A model generated the notes under the pieces. The model saw only the letters and a program-made list of their open reading frames with translations. It made no database searches and had not been told where the DNA came from. From the NCBI RefSeq assembly GCF_030705305.1, contig NZ_JAUZEE010000003.1:248001-312000 (forward strand): DNA of 64,000 nucleotides, given 5' to 3'. Both the position numbers and the translations under genes were made by a program. The DNA comes from Leptothrix discophora (lineage in GTDB: Bacteria; Pseudomonadota; Gammaproteobacteria; Burkholderiales; Burkholderiaceae_C). Position 1 is the stretch's first letter. Each line of letters starts with the position of its first letter. Shown here piece by piece: positions 45,324 through 53,736 of this stretch.

Positions 45324-46292
45324 ATGCTCATCAACTGCGTCGCCTACCGCGACGGCCACAAGCTGGCCGACATCCCGCTGGACCGCATCGGCGGCCACCT
45401 GGGTCAACCCGGCACCTTCGTCTGGGTGGCCCTGCGCGACGCCAGCGACGACGAACTGCACGACCTGCAGCGCATCTTCAAGCTGCATGACCTGGCCGTC
45501 GAGGACGCCCGCCACGGTCACCAGCGGCCCAAGATCGAGGAATACGACGACACGCTGTTCACGGTGATGCACCTGGTCGAGATGTCCCCGACCGACGAGC
45601 TGCACCTGGGCGAGGTCGCCGTCTTCGTCGGACAGGACTTCATCGTCTCGGTGCGCAACCGCAGCACGCAGGGCTTCCTGGGCGTGCGGGCCCGTTGCGA
45701 ACGCGAACCGCAGCACCTCAAGCAGGGTTCCGGCTTCGTGCTGTACGCGCTGATGGACGCGGTGGTCGACCGCTACTTCCCGATCGTCGATGCGCTGGAG
45801 AGCGAGCTGGAACACATCGAGGACCAGATCTTCGAGCGCGGTGCCGCACGCGAGAACATCCAGCTGCTGTATGCCCTCAAGCGCCGCCTCACGGTCGTGC
45901 GCCACGCCGTCGCGCCGCTGATGGACGCCACCGCCAAGCTGCATGGCGGACGCGTGCCGGGCGTCTGCGTGCCCAGCGAGGACTACTTCCGCGACGTCTA
46001 CGACCACCTCACCCGCATCAACTCGACGCTGGATGCGCTGCGCGAGACGATCGGCACGGCCATCCAGGTCAACCTGTCGATGGTCACCATCGAGGACACC
46101 GACGTCAGCAAGCGCCTGGCCGCATGGGCCGGCATCTTCGCGGTCGCCACCGCCTTTGTCGGCGTGTGGGGCATGAACTTCGAGCACATGCCCGAGCTGA
46201 AATGGCAGTACGGCTACCCGGCCGCGATCGGCCTGATCGTGACGGTTTGCGGCTTGCTCTACCGGCGCTTCAAGAAGGCCGGCTGGCTTTGA
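45324..46292 (+). CDS. corA: CorA-family divalent-metal transporter
   Basis: A 322-aa inner-membrane magnesium or cobalt channel. The large N-terminal cytoplasmic domain includes KIEEYDDTLFTVMHLVE and the long helices around 180-260, followed by two transmembrane helices with the selectivity motif GMN (285-287, VGVWGMNFEHMPEL) and the basic C-terminal tail. The family forms pentamers. It stands alone, 61 bases after the IclR gene. Nothing in sequence distinguishes Mg2+ from Co2+, Ni2+ or Zn2+ transport. Confidence 0.93.
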   Translation: MLINCVAYRDGHKLADIPLDRIGGHLGQPGTFVWVALRDASDDELHDLQRIFKLHDLAVEDARHGHQRPKIEEYDDTLFTVMHLVEMSPTDELHLGEVAVFVGQDFIVSVRNRSTQGFLGVRARCEREPQHLKQGSGFVLYALMDAVVDRYFPIVDALESELEHIEDQIFERGAARENIQLLYALKRRLTVVRHAVAPLMDATAKLHGGRVPGVCVPSEDYFRDVYDHLTRINSTLDALRETIGTAIQVNLSMVTIEDTDVSKRLAAWAGIFAVATAFVGVWGMNFEHMPELKWQYGYPAAIGLIVTVCGLLYRRFKKAGWL

Positions 46293-46464
46293 GGCCACGG
46301 CCTGTTTGACAAATTTAGGTGATTCCTTCGCTGCAGCGGTCGCACTAGCCTTCGCGCCGGCCTTCGGGCCGCTTGTCGTTGTCGACCCGCACGATTGAAT
46401 GCCGCCAGCCAGGCAGACCCTCGATTCCGGTGCGGCAGCACGCCCCACCGAAACCGGAGATCCC

Positions 46465-46770
46465 ATGCCCGACACCGCGACGCCGCGCACCATCGACCCG
46501 CACGACGACACCGGCCCGGACCACGTCTGGCTCGCCCTGACCGGCGACGCGGACGCCAGCACCACCCCCCGTCTCCAGTTCCTCGTGCTGGGCAACAGCG
46601 GCGACGTGCTGAGCCTGCTGGAGGGCACGGGCAGCGGCTGGTCGGCAGCGGGCACGCTGTCCGGCACCGCCTACGGCGACCTGCAGGTCTTCAACGGCAA
46701 GGACCTCAACAACCAGGCCTACCAGGTGCTGGTGTCGCAGCCGGTCACGGTCCCGTCGGTGATGGGCTGA
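46465..46770 (+). CDS. Unrecognised 101-aa protein, first gene of a TonB-receptor cassette
   Basis: I do not recognise this protein. It has no signal peptide, no Cys and no His cluster beyond two scattered residues; it is rich in Asp, Gly, Thr and Leu with an N-terminal acidic part (1-25) and alternating hydrophobic/polar segments from about 25 onward that suggest beta strands (LQFLVLGNSGDVLSLLEG, YGDLQVFNG). The ATG at 46465 is favoured by a GGAGA ribosome site. Its stop overlaps the receptor start (TGATG), so the two are translationally coupled. Possible roles are a cytoplasmic partner, precursor peptide or regulator of the receptor; none is supported directly. Confidence 0.65.
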   Translation: MPDTATPRTIDPHDDTGPDHVWLALTGDADASTTPRLQFLVLGNSGDVLSLLEGTGSGWSAAGTLSGTAYGDLQVFNGKDLNNQAYQVLVSQPVTVPSVMG

Positions 46771-48926
46771 TGGGGCCCGGCACGCACCGCCGCCGTTGGC
46801 AGGTGGCGGTCGGTCTGGTCGGCGGGGCGTCGATGGCCGCATGCGCGGCCGACGAGCTGCCCGCCGCGCCGACCGCCACACTGCCCAGGGTCGAGATCCC
46901 GGCGTCGCGCGCCGCGTCTGCGGCGATCGATCCGCCCGGCTGGGCCTCGCCCGCGACGGCGGCCCGCGCAACGACCGTGCTGGATCCGGCCGAATCGCCC
47001 ACGGCCGACCGGCTGGCCGATCTGCTGCGCGGCGCGCCCGGCTTGCAGCCGGTGGTCAGCGACGGTGGCCTGTCGACCCAGTTCAACCTGCGCGGCTTCA
47101 TCGTCACACGCTTGCAATACGACGGCCTGCCGGAGGTCACGCGGCTGTTCACGCGCGACCCGTCGACCCTCGCCGCCGTGCGCGTGCAGGGCGGACCTTC
47201 GGGCGTCGACAGTGGCCTGGGCAGCCCCGGCGGCAGCGTCACGCTGGCCGCGCCGACGCCTGGGCCGCTGGCGCGCCGGACGGTGTCGCTGCAAGGCGGT
47301 TCATCGGCCTGGCGACGCGGCGTGCTGGACCTCAACCAGCCGCTGACCGAGTCCTGGCGGGCCCGCCTGATCGTCGCGGCGCAGGACGGCCGCAGCGATC
47401 CGGGCCGGCAGGTGCTGGCGCGCGACAACCTGCTGGCCAGCCTGGCCTGGCACGACCCCGATGCCGACGGCCTGGGCATGCTGCGCGTCGACAGCGAGGT
47501 CCAGCACAACCACCAGCCCTACCTGTTCGGCACGGTCATGTCGCAGACCGGCGCGGTGCGCTACGGCCAGCTCTACGCCTCGCCCGACCAGCGATCGGAC
47601 CGCCGCACGACGCGGCAGGCCTTGCACTGGCAGGTCGACCGCTGGCTCGGCCGCGACGGGCAGGACAGCACCTCGCACGACAGCACCTCGCAGGACAGCA
47701 TGTGGCAGGCCGGCCTGCGGCTGGACCTGGGCCGCGCCCGCGTCCTGCGCGACGAGACCCTGATCGGCGCCTGGGCCCAGCGCAGCGACGGCCTGCTCGA
47801 CGGCTACTACACCCGCCTGCACGACGACCACCTGCAGCGCGCCGGCCGGCTGGAAGGCCGACTGACACGCACAGGCGATGCCTGGCAGCTCGACAGCCGC
47901 ATCGGCACCGAGACCGCGCACCGCCTGACCCGCTTCAGCGGCGTGCAGAACATCGGCGGCTACCAGATCGACCCGCAGCAGCCGGACTTCAGCCAGGTCG
48001 ACCCGGCCCGCCTGACGCTCGGCCCGCGCCTGAAGCGCCAGGACGACCACGAGCGCAGCCGCTGGTTGCGGCAGTCGGTGGGCTGGTCGAACGCCGTGAT
48101 GCTCCAGGCCGGCCTGCGCGAGGTCCGCCACGACAGCCGTGCCGGCATCGGCCTCGCCACCACCAGCCGGGGACGCGACACGGTGCAGGAATGGGCGGTG
48201 GCCACGCAGCCGCAGCCGGGCTGGCTGTGGTCGGCGAGCCGCTCCCAGGGGCTGGAACTCAATGCCGGCCTGACACGATCGGGCGACTTCCTGCCGCCGC
48301 AGCGCAGCCTCCAGCATGAACTGGCGCTGGCGCTGCACCCGGGCGCCATCGACCCGATGCGGCCCGGCACGCCATGGCTGCGGCTGGCGCTGTTCCGCAT
48401 CGACCTGTCCGGCCTGCCACGTCCCGATCCGGCCGACCGCACTGCGTTCATCGCCGACGGCGCGCGTCGGGTCGACGGCTTCGAGGCCGTCACCGACTGG
48501 CAGGGCGGCGCATGGCAGGGCGGCGCATGGCAGCTGCAGGGCCAGCTCGGCCTGCTGCGCGCCCGCACCCTGACGCCGGTCAGCCCGACGCAACGCGACT
48601 GGCCGGGCAACACCTCGCGACGCAGCGCCGCGCTGCGGCTGCAGGGCGACCTCGGCCGTCTGCAAGCCGAGCCGGCAACGCCGTTGCAAGCCTGGGTGCA
48701 AGGGGTGGCCCGTTCGAGCGCCTACGTCGATGCCGCCAACACCGTGCGCCTGCCCGGCTCGGTCATCACCGACGCGGGGCTGTCCGGCCGGGTCGAGCGC
48801 TGGCGCTGGTCACTGGCCATCCGCAACCTGTTCGACCTCGACCACGTCGCCCACGCTGCGAGCGTCGACGAGGTCTACCAGGGCACGCCGCGCCAGCTGC
48901 GGCTGGTGCTGGCGTCGCCGTGGTGA
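46770..48926 (+). CDS. TonB-dependent outer-membrane receptor
   Basis: A 718-aa receptor of the ferric-siderophore type. A basic N-terminus and hydrophobic stretch (about 10-26) form the signal peptide. The plug domain (about 65-190) has ADLLRGAPGLQPVVSDGGLSTQFNLRGF and VRVQGGPSGVDSGLGSPGGSVTL, the FhuA/FhuE-like pattern. The barrel follows and the protein ends in a C-terminal Trp. An in-frame 15-base duplication gives DSTSH/DSTSQ (299-308) and another gives WQGGA twice (577-586). Its start overlaps the stop of the 101-aa protein. No siderophore synthesis or inner-membrane transporter is adjacent, so the ligand is unknown. Confidence 0.88.
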   Translation: MGPGTHRRRWQVAVGLVGGASMAACAADELPAAPTATLPRVEIPASRAASAAIDPPGWASPATAARATTVLDPAESPTADRLADLLRGAPGLQPVVSDGGLSTQFNLRGFIVTRLQYDGLPEVTRLFTRDPSTLAAVRVQGGPSGVDSGLGSPGGSVTLAAPTPGPLARRTVSLQGGSSAWRRGVLDLNQPLTESWRARLIVAAQDGRSDPGRQVLARDNLLASLAWHDPDADGLGMLRVDSEVQHNHQPYLFGTVMSQTGAVRYGQLYASPDQRSDRRTTRQALHWQVDRWLGRDGQDSTSHDSTSQDSMWQAGLRLDLGRARVLRDETLIGAWAQRSDGLLDGYYTRLHDDHLQRAGRLEGRLTRTGDAWQLDSRIGTETAHRLTRFSGVQNIGGYQIDPQQPDFSQVDPARLTLGPRLKRQDDHERSRWLRQSVGWSNAVMLQAGLREVRHDSRAGIGLATTSRGRDTVQEWAVATQPQPGWLWSASRSQGLELNAGLTRSGDFLPPQRSLQHELALALHPGAIDPMRPGTPWLRLALFRIDLSGLPRPDPADRTAFIADGARRVDGFEAVTDWQGGAWQGGAWQLQGQLGLLRARTLTPVSPTQRDWPGNTSRRSAALRLQGDLGRLQAEPATPLQAWVQGVARSSAYVDAANTVRLPGSVITDAGLSGRVERWRWSLAIRNLFDLDHVAHAASVDEVYQGTPRQLRLVLASPW
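47664..47693 (+). repeat. 15-base tandem duplication in the receptor gene
   Basis: GACAGCACCTCGCAC is followed at once by the same unit ending in G instead of C, and then by a third partial unit. It adds DSTSx pentapeptides in what should be a surface loop. Confidence 0.8.
48498..48527 (+). repeat. 15-base perfect tandem duplication in the receptor gene
   Basis: TGGCAGGGCGGCGCA occurs twice in a row and the next six bases match the start of a third unit. It encodes WQGGA twice, near residues 577-586 of the barrel. Confidence 0.85.
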
Positions 48927-48953
48927 TGTCGGGGTGACGTGGTGGTGATGTCG
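48920..48953 (+). repeat. 12-base direct repeat over the receptor stop
   Basis: GTGGTGATGTCG occurs at 48920-48931 and 48942-48953. The receptor stop codon lies in the first copy; the second is just before the start of the next gene. Confidence 0.75.
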
Positions 48954-48958
48954 TCGTG

Positions 48959-50422
48959 ATGCCGCCAGAACCCGCCACGCCGGGCGACGTGCTGACGCTG
49001 GACCCGGTGCGCAACCGTGCGGTGCTGCCGGACGGCCAGGTGATCGCCTGGCGTCGCCGCTGGGTTGCGGCGATGCTGGCCATGCTCTGGCAACAGGCCG
49101 AGGTGGATCAGTCGGTGAGCCTGTCGGCGCTGCAGGCCGGGCTGGCGCTGCGCGGCCAGCGCCAGCCCTTGGCCGCCGTGGCCGTGCTGCGGCTGCTGGG
49201 CGATGTGCAGGGCTTCCTGGCGAGCCTGCCGGGCGAGCCGGTGGTGCTGGAGCATCCGCCGCGTCAGGCCTCGGTCGGGCCGTGGCGACTGCGCTGGCGG
49301 CGGCCCTGCGCCTTGCGCGTCGTCGACACCAGCGCGGCCTGGCCCGACGCCGCCCTGGCCGGTGACGGCGCGGACGGTCCCGAGGCCGCGTTGATGCAAC
49401 GCCTGATCGCCGGCGACGACCCCGATCCCGACGCGCTGCTCGCGCTGCTGCGCTGCCTGATCTCCTTCGACGCCTTCCAGCTCTGGGGCCAGAACCAGGA
49501 CGCGCTGGACATGCTCGCCGGTTGCGAGGCGCTGCCGCTGAACGACGACGGCCGCGCCCTCGTCGCGATGCGCGCGAGCCAGTCGCTCAAGCGCCTGGGC
49601 CGCTTCGACGATGCCCGAGCATGCCTGCGCGCCGCGCTGCGCCTGCCCGGTCGGCAGGACGACGCGGCCACCGCGCACATGCACTTCCTGCTGGCCCGCA
49701 CCGACTACGACGCCGACCCAGGCGGCAACCATGCACGGCTCTGGCACAGCTGCATGGCCCCGCCGTTGGTGCGCCAGGCCGACCGCCACCTGCTCGCCCA
49801 ATGGCACAACCTGCGCGCGCTGCTGTGCCGGCGTCGCAGCGAGGCCGAGGGCCATGCCGACCCGCGCTGGCACCGCCTGGCGCTGCGGCACCTGGAGGGC
49901 GCCATCGCCCATGCGCTGCACCAGCGCGACCACGCCGGCCTGCATGCCTACGCTGCCAACCTCGGCCTGCACCTGCAGACCGTGCGCGCGGCCGGCTGGT
50001 CGACGGCCACCCAGGTGATCGGCTGGTACCAGCTGCTGCTGGCCACCATGGACAAGCTCGGCGTGGGCAGCGACAACGCCTGGGAATACATCTACCTCGC
50101 CGAGTTCTGGCTCGACAACGAGACCGAGCTGCGCGCGCTCGAAGCCCGCGCGCCGCATGCGCCCTGTGTGCCCGTGATCGACGATCTGCACCCGCGCGAC
50201 GAGGCCTACTACGTCACCACCGTCGCGCGCATCGCCCACACCGGCGACGCCCGCCAGCTCGCGCTGGCCTGGCTGTGCCACTGGCGCCATGCCCGGGCCC
50301 ACCTGCCCCGCCACCGCCAGGACGCGATCGCGCGACGGCTGCGCGAGGTGATCGCCCGCGAGCCCGGCCTGCACGAGAAGCTGCTGCGCGAGGGCTATGG
50401 CGCGCACCTGTCCGATCTGTAA
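48959..50422 (+). CDS. Unrecognised protein with N-terminal winged-helix-like and C-terminal repeat region
   Basis: A 487-aa protein I cannot name. The first 90 residues (LTLDPVRNRAVLPDGQVIAWRRRWVAAMLAMLWQQ...LSALQAGLALRG) have the pattern of a small winged DNA-binding domain like the C-terminal domain of response regulators. Residues about 145-480 are nearly all helical, with TPR-like blocks (ALVAMRASQSLKRLGRFDDARACLRAALRLPGR; HLEGAIAHALHQRDHAGLHAYAANLGLHLQTV). The architecture recalls regulators of the BTAD kind. It starts 32 bases after the receptor stop and may regulate that cassette. The ATG is preferred to a GTG one codon earlier. Confidence 0.7.
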   Translation: MPPEPATPGDVLTLDPVRNRAVLPDGQVIAWRRRWVAAMLAMLWQQAEVDQSVSLSALQAGLALRGQRQPLAAVAVLRLLGDVQGFLASLPGEPVVLEHPPRQASVGPWRLRWRRPCALRVVDTSAAWPDAALAGDGADGPEAALMQRLIAGDDPDPDALLALLRCLISFDAFQLWGQNQDALDMLAGCEALPLNDDGRALVAMRASQSLKRLGRFDDARACLRAALRLPGRQDDAATAHMHFLLARTDYDADPGGNHARLWHSCMAPPLVRQADRHLLAQWHNLRALLCRRRSEAEGHADPRWHRLALRHLEGAIAHALHQRDHAGLHAYAANLGLHLQTVRAAGWSTATQVIGWYQLLLATMDKLGVGSDNAWEYIYLAEFWLDNETELRALEARAPHAPCVPVIDDLHPRDEAYYVTTVARIAHTGDARQLALAWLCHWRHARAHLPRHRQDAIARRLREVIAREPGLHEKLLREGYGAHLSDL

Positions 50423-50512
50423 GAACTGAAAAAAGCGGGGCCCGGCCGGACCTCTCCAATCGCCGCAGCGCACCGCGCGATCTCGACAGCCCTCGAACGA
50501 TGACCACGACCC

Positions 50513-50674
50513 ATGCCACCCCGACAGTTCCTCGTGCTCGTCGCTGAAGTCTTCGTCATCGTGCTGTGCGCGATCACGGTCACGCACTGCGCATCGGACA
50601 GCGTTCCGGCACGTGCAGGCGCGTGCCTGATTTCGATCCCATCCGTCACACCGTCAGGAGGAAATCCCGCATGA
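50513..50674 (+). CDS. Possible 53-aa leader peptide overlapping the barrel-protein start
   Basis: An ATG begins a 53-codon frame with a hydrophobic stretch (residues 6-23, FLVLVAEVFVIVLCAITV) and Cys19, Cys26 and Cys38, ending in a TGA that overlaps the next ATG as ATGA. The AGGAGG ribosome site of the barrel gene lies inside it. I see no strong ribosome site for the small frame itself and no known family, so it may be a chance frame in the 248-base gap. Confidence 0.3.
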   Translation: MPPRQFLVLVAEVFVIVLCAITVTHCASDSVPARAGACLISIPSVTPSGGNPA

Positions 50675-51270
50675 CCCGACAGTCCGCATCCATCTCGCGC
50701 ATCTCGCGCTTCACACGCACCACGCCCATCACGCGCCAGCTCGCCCACCTTGCCACCACGGTGGCGGTCGTGTCCGCCGCCTGCGCCCTGTTCGGCACCG
50801 ATGTCCATGCACAGCAGGTGAGCGACCCCTACGTCACGGCGGGCTACGCCAGCTTCGAGGGCTACAGCGGTGGCCTCTATGTCGGTGGCGGCCTCAAGCT
50901 GGGCAGCCTCAACAGCCTGTTCAAGCTGAATCTTCCTGGCGACCTGAACGTCGAGGGCCGCTATGCGTCGGCCAGCACGTCGAGCTACGGCGTGACCAGC
51001 AAGGCGACGTCCTTCGAAGGCGTGGCCGTGGCCAGCCACCCATTCACGCCGCAGTTCTCCGTGTCGGCCTATGCCGGCATCGGCAGCCTGAAGGCCGACG
51101 CGACCGCGTCCTACGCAGGCTACACGGCCAGCGTATCGGCATCGACCACCGAGCTGATCGGCGGCGTCGGCGTGCAGTACGAGGTGATCCCGCGCCTCAA
51201 GCTCGAAGCCCGCCTGGGCCTGCTGGGCTACGGCAGCACGACGACGTTCGGGGCGCAGTACCGGTTCTGA
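50671..51270 (+). CDS. Small outer-membrane beta-barrel protein (OmpW/opacity-like)
   Basis: A 199-aa exported protein. The long signal peptide (about residues 1-47) ends at VHAQQ. The mature part is a run of alternating polar/hydrophobic strands (YVTAGYASFEGYSG, SVSAYAGIGSLKADATASYAGY) ending in GSTTTFGAQYRF, with the terminal Phe required for barrel assembly. It fits an eight-stranded barrel such as the outer-membrane surface antigen families. An AGGAGG ribosome site supports the ATG. It is followed after 67 bases by a large lipoprotein gene. Confidence 0.8.
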   Translation: MTRQSASISRISRFTRTTPITRQLAHLATTVAVVSAACALFGTDVHAQQVSDPYVTAGYASFEGYSGGLYVGGGLKLGSLNSLFKLNLPGDLNVEGRYASASTSSYGVTSKATSFEGVAVASHPFTPQFSVSAYAGIGSLKADATASYAGYTASVSASTTELIGGVGVQYEVIPRLKLEARLGLLGYGSTTTFGAQYRF

Positions 51271-51337
51271 CGCTGACCGGCGTGCGGCGGCCGACGTCGC
51301 CGCACGTCGATGGCCCGCACCACGAGGAGCCCGCGTC

Positions 51338-53698
51338 TTGCGCATCATCCCCACCCTTCTGATCGGCATCGTCCTGGCCCTGGCGGGATGTGGCTCCGGC
51401 GACAGCCCGACGGCCACGCCACCCGCGACGGGCGGCCCGGACATCCCCAGCCCGCAGGTCCCCCAGGTCATCCTGCAGGTCAGCCCTTTCGGCGAAGGAA
51501 CGGTGAGCGCCGATTCGGCCCGCCTGGTCTGCACCGATGGCCGATGCAGCGCCTCGGTCGCGGCCGGCTCGCAGGTCACGCTGAAGGCACAGGCCGCCGC
51601 CGACTGGGTGCTGGATCACTGGACCGGCTGCGACAGCACGGTGGACGACCGCTGCACCGTCACCGTGACGACAGGCCGCACCGCACAGCCGTTCTTCGTG
51701 CGCACCACGGCGCCACAGGTCCACGCCGACGTGGTCGTGCTGTCCGATGCCACGCTCGATGCCTTGGTCAGCGACACCCGTCTCGTGCTCACCTTCACCG
51801 CTGCGGCCACGCAGCTGGCGAGCGTCGATGTCGGCGCGGTGATCGTCTCGGGCCGGGGCAACGGATTCGCCCGCCGTGTGCTCAAGAAGATCGTGCTGCC
51901 CGGCGGCAACTACCTGCTCGACACGCTGCAGGCCAGCCTCAGCGACATCGTGCTGGACGGCACGCTGGTCGGCGGCGCAGCCACCACCGGCTCAGGCGGA
52001 TCGGGCATCGCGAGGGTGCAGAGCCTGGGCCCGGGCGTGACGCTCGCTAACCGGGCCCGGCCGCTGGGGGCGACCAGCGAGTTCAACCTCGATGTGCCGC
52101 TCAACGCGGCGAACACGTCCCGCCTGACAGGAAAAATCAGCATCGAGTGGAACCCGGAAGTCGCCCTCGACTTCCGCATGCTCGGCGGCCTGAAGGAAGC
52201 CAAGCTCATCATCAATCCGACCGTTCGCCCGGACGTCACGTTCATCAGGGGACCTGACCCTGAGGACACCGCCGGGGAATGGCCTGTGGACCTGGGCATC
52301 TTCACGCTGACCCCGATCTACCTGCAGGTCGGACCGGTTCCCGTGGTGTTCGTGCCCACGGTCAGGGCCTACGTGACGGCCCATGCGAAGGGTGGCGTCC
52401 AGGTCAACTTCACCAGCGGCTACTCGCTGCAAGGCAGCTACGGCGCGCACTACCGCAAGGGCAGCGGCTGGGATGGCGTCTCGACCACATCGCTGGACGG
52501 CCACTTCGCGCCGGTCGGTGCGCTGAAGTTCGAAGGCGAACTGGGCATCAGCGTCTACATGGGCGTCGCGGTCTATGACGTCATCGGTCCCTTCATCCAG
52601 GTCGGCCCCTACGTGCGGGCCACCGGCGAGATCAACACCGACAGCACGGCCGGTCTGTGCACGAAGTTCCGGGCCGACCTGGGCATCGCGGCCAAGGTCG
52701 GCGGCAACTTCAAGGTGCTGAACTGGTACGAATCGAAGTTCGAGCTGACGCTGATTGACCAGCTCATCAAGAACCTCACGGACGTGCAGGGCGCGGCTTG
52801 CCACGACACCCAGCCGCCGACCAAGCCCGGTTCGACGACAGTGGTCGCGTCGGGCCTCCGGTCGATCTCGCTGAAGTGGGAAGCGTCGACCGACGAAGGT
52901 GGCATGCGCGGCTATCAGGTGCTGCGCGATGACCTCGATCTGGCGACGACGGGCCACAAGAGCTACCAGGACACAAGGCTGGAGCCGGGCCGCGAACACT
53001 GCTACCGCATCGTCGCGATCGACCTGAGCGGCAACCGTTCCGTCCCCGGCGACCGGGTCTGTGCGACAACGCCGGCCAACGACAGGATGGCGCCGAGCAC
53101 GCCGTCCGACATCCATGCGTCGGCGATTTCCACCACCGCCATCCACCTGAGCTGGCAAGCCAGCACGGACGACAGCGGCGTGGCCGGCTACGTCGTGTCC
53201 ACCGAGGGCCGCAGCCTTCGCACCTTGACCGACACGGCGCTGGACATCGGCAAGCTGCAGCCGTCCACGAGCCACTGCTACGTCATCACCGCCTTCGATG
53301 CGGCGGGCAACGTGTCGCCGCCGAGCGCCCCGGTCTGTGTCTCGACGCTGCCGCCGGAGCGGGCGGCGTGGACTCTGCAGCTGGCCTGCGTCGGTCAGAG
53401 CTACAACATCAGCAACCACGTCGATCTGGACGCGGACTCGGACAGCCTGGTGAATGTCACGGACCAGGCCATGGACTACAGCGGCACGCCCCTGGCCTAC
53501 CACCTTCATGGGACGTTCGACCCCGAGACGAAGGTGCTGCATGCACAGATCGATTGGGCCTTCTCGAACAGTTCAGATGTTCGACTGGACACCTTCACGG
53601 CAACCCTGTCGATGGACGACACCGGCAACTTGCCGCTGACCCAGGTGCATCGGACCGGTTGCGACGGCCACATCCGCTTCACCCGCAATACCCCCTGA
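51338..53698 (+). CDS. Large lipoprotein with bacterial-repeat and two fibronectin type III domains
   Basis: A 786-aa protein. TTG is the likely start: it follows a GAGGAG ribosome site and opens directly into a lipoprotein signal ending LALAGC (Cys18), after which Gly-Ser makes outer-membrane sorting likely. Residues about 48-120 resemble an InlB B-type repeat (SPFGEGTVSADS...VLDHWTGCDST). A central region of about 350 residues is unlike anything I know. Fibronectin III domains lie at about 485-580 (SLKWEASTDEGGMRGYQVLRD) and 585-675 (HLSWQASTDDSGVAGYVVS). The rest, to 786, is unassigned. Paired Cys in several domains suggest disulfides. It is probably a surface or periplasmic binding protein. 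Confidence 0.8.
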   Translation: MRIIPTLLIGIVLALAGCGSGDSPTATPPATGGPDIPSPQVPQVILQVSPFGEGTVSADSARLVCTDGRCSASVAAGSQVTLKAQAAADWVLDHWTGCDSTVDDRCTVTVTTGRTAQPFFVRTTAPQVHADVVVLSDATLDALVSDTRLVLTFTAAATQLASVDVGAVIVSGRGNGFARRVLKKIVLPGGNYLLDTLQASLSDIVLDGTLVGGAATTGSGGSGIARVQSLGPGVTLANRARPLGATSEFNLDVPLNAANTSRLTGKISIEWNPEVALDFRMLGGLKEAKLIINPTVRPDVTFIRGPDPEDTAGEWPVDLGIFTLTPIYLQVGPVPVVFVPTVRAYVTAHAKGGVQVNFTSGYSLQGSYGAHYRKGSGWDGVSTTSLDGHFAPVGALKFEGELGISVYMGVAVYDVIGPFIQVGPYVRATGEINTDSTAGLCTKFRADLGIAAKVGGNFKVLNWYESKFELTLIDQLIKNLTDVQGAACHDTQPPTKPGSTTVVASGLRSISLKWEASTDEGGMRGYQVLRDDLDLATTGHKSYQDTRLEPGREHCYRIVAIDLSGNRSVPGDRVCATTPANDRMAPSTPSDIHASAISTTAIHLSWQASTDDSGVAGYVVSTEGRSLRTLTDTALDIGKLQPSTSHCYVITAFDAAGNVSPPSAPVCVSTLPPERAAWTLQLACVGQSYNISNHVDLDADSDSLVNVTDQAMDYSGTPLAYHLHGTFDPETKVLHAQIDWAFSNSSDVRLDTFTATLSMDDTGNLPLTQVHRTGCDGHIRFTRNTP

Positions 53699-53723
53699 CC
53701 CCCTGACCCCCTGCCCCCCCTGA
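53691..53723 (+). repeat. CCCCCTGA tandem units over the lipoprotein stop
   Basis: Two perfect CCCCCTGA units (53691-53706), one CCCCCTGC, and one CCCCCCTGA follow one another. The lipoprotein stop codon is in the first unit. The next gene begins 14 bases beyond the array. Confidence 0.75.
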
Positions 53724-53736
53724 CCCCGCGCTCCCC

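Noticed and set aside
46301-46340. TTGACA upstream of the TonB cassette as a promoter
   Set aside because: No acceptable -10 hexamer is found at 16-18 bases; only a partial match.
46465-46770. Methanobactin or Cys-containing RiPP precursor beside a TonB receptor
   Set aside because: The 101-aa protein has no Cys and no modification enzymes (DUF692 or similar) are near.
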